In this document: one piece after another, positions 58,838 to 64,000 of the stretch
Position numbering within the stretch: position 1 is the stretch's first letter
Layout of the letters: every line of letters begins with the position of its first letter
Source: Candidatus Margulisiibacteriota bacterium
GTDB taxonomy: Bacteria; Margulisbacteria; WOR-1; O2-12-FULL-45-9; XYB2-FULL-48-7
Assembly (NCBI GenBank): GCA_025453605.1
Contig: JALOPZ010000002.1
Location: 196,631-260,630, forward strand
Direction of reading: 5' to 3'
DNA: 64,000 bases
Notes under the pieces: generated by a model
The model's input: the letters and a program-made list of their open reading frames with translations, nothing else
What the model was told of the DNA's origin: nothing
The model's database searches: none
Program-made: the position numbers and the translations under genes

Positions 58838-60219
58838 AGTTGAAGACAAGCAACCTTCCTTTTGTTCTGGTTTTTATCTCGAGCCTAATCCCGATGGCGT
58901 GCTCGTTATTTAATATCCCATCAATAGTTACAACGCCTGGTTTGATCTTTGCCGCCTGGGGGCTCAGCTGTCTTTCGCTGCGGGATGGACGGGCAGTTAT
59001 TTTGTCAAAACACTCAGCCTGGGCGGCTTTCCTTGCTTTCCTCCTTTTAATTAATATAGTTACGGATCGCGGATTCGTGATCCTGGCCGCCGGCGGGTAT
59101 ATATTGATATTTACATTTATTTTCTATGACCAGCTATTAACCGGGGTTGGCGCTTCTGCTCAGACAATAGTTAGCGGGATCTCCTTTCTTTACAAATTCT
59201 ATATTATGGGCATGCTCGTTGAGACCGTTGTTATTGTTTTGGGTAAACAGCCCCTATTGGCGGAATTATTTAATTCTGTCAGCTCATGGAAATATAAGAC
59301 ATACAATCCGGCAGATGTGGCTCATCTGATCGGATTATTTTCATGGGAGGCCGGAGGGCTTAATAGCGTATTGCTCGGCTCGCAGATCGCCGGCATGCTT
59401 TCTTTGTTTGCCTTTATCTGGTTTATTGGCACTAAATATTCTGGGTTAGGCGAAATTAAAGTAGAGCGTTCCAAATTATGGAGCGCCCTTTCTTTTGCGG
59501 TATTGCTGATCGCACTGAACAACACTGTTTTTATGATGCTTGTCTTAGCGGTGATTATTTACTACTTGTTTATTAAGCAAAAGCAAAAGCTAATGTTCCT
59601 GATCGTTATGGGCTTATTGTTTGTAAGCTTGTATTTTCTTGCCGCCCAGGGGGTATTGTTTGGCAGAACGTTCTCGGCGGACAACCTAGTCTCAGCAAAT
59701 GATGTGCGAGGATTTTCGAATGGCAAAGAATTAGTCGGGGCTACACGTACAGAGCTATCTCTTTATATTTATTTTCAACCGGTATTAATCTGGTTATCTC
59801 AGGATTGGTTGAGCAAAATGATCGGTGTTGGCGCTCAGTATTTCAGAACGACCGCTCTGGATATCCCAACCGACTTTGGCTTTTTTGTTGACGTCGTGCT
59901 TAAAGCGGGCCTGATTTGGGCTATTATCTTTGTTGTCACTTTGCTCGTTATCTGCGTCCCTTCCTTGAAGTTGCCGAAAAGCGGGTCGGCAGCCCAGCAG
60001 CAATGGGCACGACTTAGATCGATCAATGCATTAATTTCACTGCTCTGGCTGTTCTCGACCCTGCACTACAATCAAGCAATGCAAAACCCACCAGCTATCA
60101 TGCTTTTCGCCTTGCACCTCGCGCTGGTGCTATATTGCGACCGACGTTATCGATCGTTGGCTTGTAACCATGAGGGGAAGAATTGCGGACAGGCCGGCGA
60201 AGGCGTGAGAGCGATCTAA
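58834..60219 (+). CDS. putative Wzy-type O-antigen polymerase
   Basis: A 461-residue integral membrane protein with about 11-12 helices and one large outer loop (about 285-345, AQGVLFGRTFSADNLVSANDVRGFS onwards) before the last helices. This arrangement, low sequence conservation and position between GT2 and GT4 genes fit a polysaccharide polymerase. It lacks any catalytic motif I can verify, so the call rests on topology and context. Base composition is AT-richer than in the flanking genes, as is common for wzy. Overlaps the GT2 gene by 4 nt. Confidence 0.68.
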   Translation: MKLKTSNLPFVLVFISSLIPMACSLFNIPSIVTTPGLIFAAWGLSCLSLRDGRAVILSKHSAWAAFLAFLLLINIVTDRGFVILAAGGYILIFTFIFYDQLLTGVGASAQTIVSGISFLYKFYIMGMLVETVVIVLGKQPLLAELFNSVSSWKYKTYNPADVAHLIGLFSWEAGGLNSVLLGSQIAGMLSLFAFIWFIGTKYSGLGEIKVERSKLWSALSFAVLLIALNNTVFMMLVLAVIIYYLFIKQKQKLMFLIVMGLLFVSLYFLAAQGVLFGRTFSADNLVSANDVRGFSNGKELVGATRTELSLYIYFQPVLIWLSQDWLSKMIGVGAQYFRTTALDIPTDFGFFVDVVLKAGLIWAIIFVVTLLVICVPSLKLPKSGSAAQQQWARLRSINALISLLWLFSTLHYNQAMQNPPAIMLFALHLALVLYCDRRYRSLACNHEGKNCGQAGEGVRAI

Positions 60220-61503
60220 ATGAAACATAATCCTGTTGCTGGTCGAAATGATCGCTGGGGATCGGTGCTACAGTTGAAAGGCGTAAGGATCTGTCGGGTC
60301 TCCACGGTCCCGGTATTCATGGCGACACTTATAAGATCGCAGATCGATTATTTGACGGAAATAGGGATGCGGGTGACCCTGGTCTCGTCAGAGGGGCCCG
60401 AATGGTCATCATTCGAGATTGATGAGAAGCTAAGCGTTAAAAAGATCAATATTCCCCGTTCTTTAAAACCCTGGCAGGACCTGGTCGCCCTGGTCAGGCT
60501 GACAAGTTTTTTCCTGAGCCGGCGTTTTGATATTGTCCATTCCACAACGCCAAAAGCAGGCCTGTTAACGGCCCTGGCCGCTTTTATTGCCAGGGTCCCT
60601 GTCCGGCTTCATACCTATACGGGCCAGCCGTGGGTCACTTTGCATGGCCCGTTGAGATGGAGCGCTCGCCTGGCCGACAGAGTGATTGGCCTGCTGAGCA
60701 CTAAATGCTATGCCGACAGCGACAGTCAGGCCAAGTTCCTGGCGAAAGAAGGCATTCTAGCTGCTCGCAAAATAGCGGTTATCGGCCGGGGGTCAATCGC
60801 CGGCGTTGATCTGATCCGTTTTGATCCGGATAAATTTTCGACCGCCGAAAAACAACAGCTCAGGAAAGCCCTGTCCATCGCTGAAAATTCAAAAATAATT
60901 ATTTATGTCGGCAGGATAACGAAAGAAAAGGGGATTAGCGAATTGCTTGCCGCTTTTAACGCTCTTCTGGATCAGAACTATGATGTCGATCTGATCCTGG
61001 CCGGCCCGCAAGACCAGGATTGCAGCGGGACCAAATCATCGATTATGGGCAGTCCCGGACAATGCCCAAGGATTCATTGGATCGGTTATACGGACCGCCC
61101 GGAAAAATATTTATCGCTCTCTGATATTTTCTGCCTACCCAGCTACCGCGAAGGTTTTGGCACGTCCGTTATCGAGGCGGCTGCCATGGGTCTGCCTACA
61201 GTGGGGACAAGGATCAACGGTATCGTCGATTCTGTAATACATGGAGAAACGGGCCTGCTGGTACCGGCCCGTGATGGCCAGATGCTATTGGGAGCGCTGA
61301 AACAGTTATTGGACCAGCCGGCAGAAATAAAAAGGATGGGGAAGGAAGCCAGGCGGCGGTGTTTTCAATATTATGATGCCGAGCAAATCAACCGGATGGT
61401 TGCCGAGGAATATGTAGATGTCTTGAAGAAGGGAAAGGGCCTTCGTAACAATTATTCTGTTAATGAGAAGGGGCCAAGAAAGCAAAAAGAGAATAGTGTA
61501 TAA
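60220..61503 (+). CDS. glycosyltransferase family 4 (GT-B)
   Basis: A 427-residue retaining glycosyltransferase. RICRVSTVPVFMATLIRSQIDYL opens the N-terminal domain; VHSTTPKAGLLTALAA is the PssC/CapM-type motif; IIYVGRITKEKGISELL, and REGFGTSVIEAAAMGLPTVG (EX7E) mark the C-terminal domain. It resembles the first glycosyltransferases (WcaI/PglA-like) that extend the initiating sugar, fitting its closeness to the PglC-like gene. The 3' end contains a basic Lys-rich tail (RNNYSVNEKGPRKQKEN). Confidence 0.85.
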   Translation: MKHNPVAGRNDRWGSVLQLKGVRICRVSTVPVFMATLIRSQIDYLTEIGMRVTLVSSEGPEWSSFEIDEKLSVKKINIPRSLKPWQDLVALVRLTSFFLSRRFDIVHSTTPKAGLLTALAAFIARVPVRLHTYTGQPWVTLHGPLRWSARLADRVIGLLSTKCYADSDSQAKFLAKEGILAARKIAVIGRGSIAGVDLIRFDPDKFSTAEKQQLRKALSIAENSKIIIYVGRITKEKGISELLAAFNALLDQNYDVDLILAGPQDQDCSGTKSSIMGSPGQCPRIHWIGYTDRPEKYLSLSDIFCLPSYREGFGTSVIEAAAMGLPTVGTRINGIVDSVIHGETGLLVPARDGQMLLGALKQLLDQPAEIKRMGKEARRRCFQYYDAEQINRMVAEEYVDVLKKGKGLRNNYSVNEKGPRKQKENSV

Positions 61504-61504
61504 T
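61499..61504 (+). promoter_or_regulatory. possible -10 box before the acyltransferase gene
   Basis: TATAAT overlaps the end of the GT4 gene, 13 nt before the ATG at 61518, with GAGG in between as a weak Shine-Dalgarno. No clear -35. It coincides with the switch to AT-rich genes. Confidence 0.3.
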
Positions 61505-61517
61505 TGAGGCGTTATTT

Positions 61518-62291
61518 ATGATTATTGATAAAGAATTCTTTGATCATCTAATTAATATTAATAAAGCTAGACACCAGGAGGTGTCTTTCACAATACGAAT
61601 TGCCCGGTTTTTGCTTTCCCTTCGATTGGTTTCTTTGATATTCACGATATTTGAATATGTTTTTGGGATAGTTTTGGTTTTGCCTGTCCCAATTTATGCA
61701 GACGTAATAAAGGCGCTTATTACTTATTTACCAGGTACGCCAGGCTATTTGGGCTGTTATCTGCGGGCGATATATTATTCCCGTAAATTGAAACATTTAG
61801 CAAAGAATGTAATAATCGATCAGGGAGTGATCATTCTATATCCGGAAGAAACTGAAATTGATACATTTGCCTGGATCGATAAAAACGTAATTTTGGGTGC
61901 AAAATCGATAAATATCGGGAAGAGGGTCCATGTTGCCCAAAACGTTGTGATCACCGGCGGGGGTGCATTTATCATTGGCGATTATTCGTGTGTTGCTCAA
62001 TCGTCGGCGATAGTGACTTCATCGGATGTTCCCAAAGGCGGTTATAGGGCGTCCGGACCGATGATCCCTTTCGAACAAAGACATGTGGTTGAACAAGATA
62101 TCAAGATTGGCAAGGATGTGTTCATCGCCATGGGGGGCAGGATCTTGCCCGGAGTCGAAATAGGGGATGGCGCGGTGATCGGGGCCGGTTCTTTAGTTAG
62201 GAAAAACGTTCCGGCCTGGACGGTTGTATTTGGGCTACCCGCCAAACCAATTGGACATCGAGAGAAAGTCAAATATCCTGATCCAGACTGA
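61518..62291 (+). CDS. hexapeptide-repeat acyltransferase (LbH, LpxA/WcaF-like)
   Basis: A 257-residue protein. The N-terminal 95 residues hold two hydrophobic stretches (FTIFEYVFGIVLVLPVPI and following), probably a membrane association. From about 105, imperfect hexapeptide repeats form a left-handed beta-helix (VIIDQGVIILYPE, VILGAKSINIGKRVHVAQNVVI, IGDGAVIGAGSLV), ending in the typical VFGLPAKPIG. It likely O- or N-acetylates a sugar. The gene is AT-richer than those to its left. Confidence 0.8.
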   Translation: MIIDKEFFDHLININKARHQEVSFTIRIARFLLSLRLVSLIFTIFEYVFGIVLVLPVPIYADVIKALITYLPGTPGYLGCYLRAIYYSRKLKHLAKNVIIDQGVIILYPEETEIDTFAWIDKNVILGAKSINIGKRVHVAQNVVITGGGAFIIGDYSCVAQSSAIVTSSDVPKGGYRASGPMIPFEQRHVVEQDIKIGKDVFIAMGGRILPGVEIGDGAVIGAGSLVRKNVPAWTVVFGLPAKPIGHREKVKYPDPD

Positions 62292-62297
62292 TCTGAC

Positions 62298-63152
62298 ATG
62301 AGCGTCAATAAGATAAAAGAAGTTGCAGTATTAGGCGCAGGCGTAATGGCCCCGCAAATCGCCTATTTATTCCTAAAACATGGTTTTAAGGTCGTGCTCT
62401 GGGACCCGTTCATTCATCAGGCTGCGATAAATTACATTGAAGGAAAGTCCGCGAAAGAACTCCAGAGAAAAAGGATTACTCAGGAACAAAGAGATGCTAT
62501 TTGTGGCAATTTCAGCGCTTCTGATGCGATTGAAATTATTTCTAATGCAAACTTGGTAATTGAAGCTGTGAAAGAGGATGAAAATATTAAGCGGGATGTG
62601 TATTTAAAGGTCGGCAAGGTCGTGGCAAATAATGCGGTTGTTGCTTCAAATACTTCTTCTTTTAGCATCAATAAGCTATCTAGCTATGTTAAAGATCCGA
62701 GCAGGTTTTTGGGCATGCATTATTTTAACCCGGTTGAATCATTAGAGCTGATTGAAATTGTGCCTGGGGATAATACCACTAAAGAAACGATTGACGTTAT
62801 AACAAGATTAACCGAAGAATTGGGCAAAATGGCCGTTTTAACTAAGGATAGCCCGGGATTTGTGGTGAATAGAATACTCATCCCGATGATAAATGAAGCG
62901 GCAAATATGATCGATAAAGGGGTAGCCTCGGCTGAAGATATAGACAAAGCTATGCGCCTGGGGGCGAATCATCCTCTCGGCCCTTTGGCGCTTGGTGATC
63001 TGATCGGTTTGGATGTTTGCCTGACTATAATGGAATCGTTGGTTAAGGAAGGGAAGTATGAGATTTCCAGTTTATTGCGGAAGCTCGTGTCCGAAGGTTT
63101 ACTTGGCAGAAAAAGCAATAAAGGCTTTTTTGAATATCAAAAGCAGAAATAA
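62298..63152 (+). CDS. 3-hydroxyacyl-CoA dehydrogenase-like protein
   Basis: A 284-residue enzyme of the HBD/FadB-N family: Rossmann motif VAVLGAGVMAPQIAYLF (Gly pattern GAGVMA), NTSSFSINKLS, the catalytic MHYFNPVESLELIEIVPG (His-Asn), PGFVVNRIL and NHPLGPLALGDLIGLD. All catalytic residues seem present. It usually acts in butyrate or fatty-acid metabolism, so its place between an acyltransferase and a phosphoglycosyltransferase is odd; it might provide a 3-hydroxyacyl group for sugar N-acylation, or act on a hydroxy sugar acid. AT-rich, suggesting recent gain. Confidence 0.85.
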   Translation: MSVNKIKEVAVLGAGVMAPQIAYLFLKHGFKVVLWDPFIHQAAINYIEGKSAKELQRKRITQEQRDAICGNFSASDAIEIISNANLVIEAVKEDENIKRDVYLKVGKVVANNAVVASNTSSFSINKLSSYVKDPSRFLGMHYFNPVESLELIEIVPGDNTTKETIDVITRLTEELGKMAVLTKDSPGFVVNRILIPMINEAANMIDKGVASAEDIDKAMRLGANHPLGPLALGDLIGLDVCLTIMESLVKEGKYEISSLLRKLVSEGLLGRKSNKGFFEYQKQK

Positions 63153-63154
63153 TA

Positions 63155-63757
63155 ATGGTTAAACGAGCGTTCGATTTACTATTGTCCTTTTTGGGGTTGT
63201 TGATATCTTTCCCCTTGTGGATCTTCATTGCTTCTTTGATCCTGCTGGAAGACGGGCGGCCGATCTTTTTTCTGCAGGAAAGGGTAGGTCGGGGCGGGAA
63301 AATATTCAAGACCATAAAGTTCCGGACCATGAAGCACGATCCCGACAAGCCCCACCTTGACCTTGATTTGGCGAATGATCCCAGGAAAACCCGGGTCGGG
63401 GACTTCCTCAGGGCGACTGCCATGGACGAGCTCCCTCAGTTGGTCAATATTTTGAAAGGCGACATGAGCTTTGTCGGCCCGAGAGCTTTACCGCTATGGA
63501 TCGACGATGAAAAAGAAGGAAAAAAGTATAAGGATATAACGGAAATACCGGGTTTTATTGAACGGGCTAAGGTCCGGCCCGGGCTGACCGGCATATCACA
63601 GATCTATGCTCCCAAAGACGCTACCAGGGAAGAAAAGTTCAAATATGATGTCGAATATATCGACAAAAATGGGTTTTGGTTCGATCTGAAGCTAATTATC
63701 CTTTCTTTTTGGATAACTTTTCGGGGCGCTTGGGAAAAAAGAACGAATAAGCTATAA
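63155..63757 (+). CDS. initiating phosphoglycosyltransferase, PglC-like (small PGT)
   Basis: A 200-residue monotopic membrane enzyme: basic start MVKRAFD, re-entrant helix LLLSFLGLLISFPLWIFIA, the conserved IFFLQERVGRGGKIFKTIKFRTM, the catalytic acid pair in ATAMDELPQLVN, and LKGDMSFVGPRALP. Length fits the stand-alone PglC type without the WcaJ membrane domain. It transfers a phospho-sugar from a UDP-sugar to undecaprenyl phosphate and so starts the repeat unit. Base composition returns to that of the bulk locus. Confidence 0.93.
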   Translation: MVKRAFDLLLSFLGLLISFPLWIFIASLILLEDGRPIFFLQERVGRGGKIFKTIKFRTMKHDPDKPHLDLDLANDPRKTRVGDFLRATAMDELPQLVNILKGDMSFVGPRALPLWIDDEKEGKKYKDITEIPGFIERAKVRPGLTGISQIYAPKDATREEKFKYDVEYIDKNGFWFDLKLIILSFWITFRGAWEKRTNKL

Positions 63758-63758
63758 T
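63730..63758 (+). promoter_or_regulatory. promoter of the last (partial) gene
   Basis: TTGGGA (63730-63735), 17-nt spacer, TATAAT (63753-63758), followed 6 nt later by the ATG at 63765. No Shine-Dalgarno; probable leaderless start. Confidence 0.6.
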
Positions 63759-63764
63759 ATCTTT

Positions 63765-64000
63765 ATGCAGATCCCCCTTTCAAGTCCGGATATTACCAAA
63801 AAGGAAATTAAAGCAGTCACCGATGTTCTGAGCACTCCGCATCTAAGTCTGGGTCCCAAGCTCCCTGAATTTGAACAAGCGTTGGCCGATTACGCAGGAG
63901 TGAAATATGCCGTGGCTGTTAATTCCGGGACTTCCGCCCTTCATCTTATAGTTCGGGCTCTCGGGATCGGCCAGGGCGATGAAGTGATCACCACCCCGTT
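63765..64000 (+). CDS. DegT/DnrJ/EryC1/StrS aminotransferase, N-terminal part only
   Basis: The open frame from ATG 63765 runs off the right edge after 78 complete codons. It reads MQIPLSSPDITKKEIKAV, then LGPKLPEFEQALADYAGVKYAVAVNSGTSALHL and IGQGDEVITTP, the standard start of a PLP sugar aminotransferase (PglE/PseC/LegC-like). Placed right after a PglC-like transferase, it may provide the amino group of the bacillosamine-type initiating sugar, as in pgl loci; substrate is inference. The catalytic lysine lies outside the window. Confidence 0.88.
   Translation, partial: MQIPLSSPDITKKEIKAVTDVLSTPHLSLGPKLPEFEQALADYAGVKYAVAVNSGTSALHLIVRALGIGQGDEVITTP

Noticed and set aside
1..64000. CRISPR arrays, insertion sequences, rRNA, origin
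   Set aside because: I scanned for regularly spaced repeats, transposase motifs, rRNA landmarks and DnaA-box clusters and saw none; gaps between genes are all shorter than about 230 nt.

Overview
The window reads as chromosomal DNA of an uncultured-type, probably diderm bacterium. A Wza-like export protein with SLBB domains, a Wzz-like chain-length protein, two Wzx-type flippases and a TolB-like propeller point to an outer envelope carrying complex glycans. Genes are tightly packed, with many ATGA/GTGA overlaps, and GC is moderately high on the left and drops in patches to the right. I cannot name the phylum from sequence alone; a Margulisbacteria/Saganbacteria-like lineage is a guess. No transposase, CRISPR, rRNA or origin is visible. 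One tRNA (Arg, anticodon CCU) is present.

Layout. Positions 1-4417 hold small housekeeping and repair genes: a partial DUF362 protein, family 4 uracil-DNA glycosylase, a DUF5652-like membrane protein, NAD(P)H-hydrate epimerase, AlkD-like glycosylase, a secreted beta-propeller and one unrecognised protein. Positions 4464-11599 are a metabolic operon: citramalate synthase, diaminopimelate decarboxylase, diadenylate cyclase, PanB, tRNA-Arg, shikimate kinase, dehydroquinate synthase and TyrRS.

From 11767 to the end almost every gene belongs to a surface-polysaccharide superlocus of over 52 kb, in several modules. (A) 11767-29572 starts with a winged-helix regulator behind a near-consensus promoter and a palindromic operator candidate. 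It carries a flippase, glycosyltransferases, the CDP-3,6-dideoxyhexose genes rfbF/G/H, a YerE-like TPP enzyme, an HpcH-type aldolase, two SDRs, a diverged dehydroquinate-synthase-like cyclase, lipid-linked-sugar glycosyltransferases, a PMT-type GT-C and GtrA. (B) 29529-32017 is an inverted pair of membrane proteins. (C) 32258-34516 is an excisionase-like HTH gene followed by Wza-like and Wzz-like genes. (D) 34564-49938 starts with a paralogous HTH and holds two nonulosonate-type pathways (two short NeuB-like synthases, two cytidylyltransferases, a KdsC-like phosphatase), a GNAT-carrier-protein fusion next to a free DltA-like adenylation domain, a flippase and Leptospira-type O-antigen transferase families. 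(E) 49931-64000 holds a CDP-alcohol phosphotransferase, a nucleotidyltransferase fused to a CobD/HisC-like PLP domain, FemAB-like, deacetylase, Wzy-like, acyltransferase and PglC-like initiating transferase genes, and a truncated DegT aminotransferase at the edge.

Three points stand out: an unusual sugar-building module (rfbFGH plus YerE-like enzyme plus an aldolase/sugar-cyclase pair), several ways to attach amino acids or amino alcohols to glycans, and a recurring promoter layout in which the -10 box lies 6-8 nt before the start codon with no Shine-Dalgarno, suggesting leaderless transcripts at the heads of at least seven transcription units.
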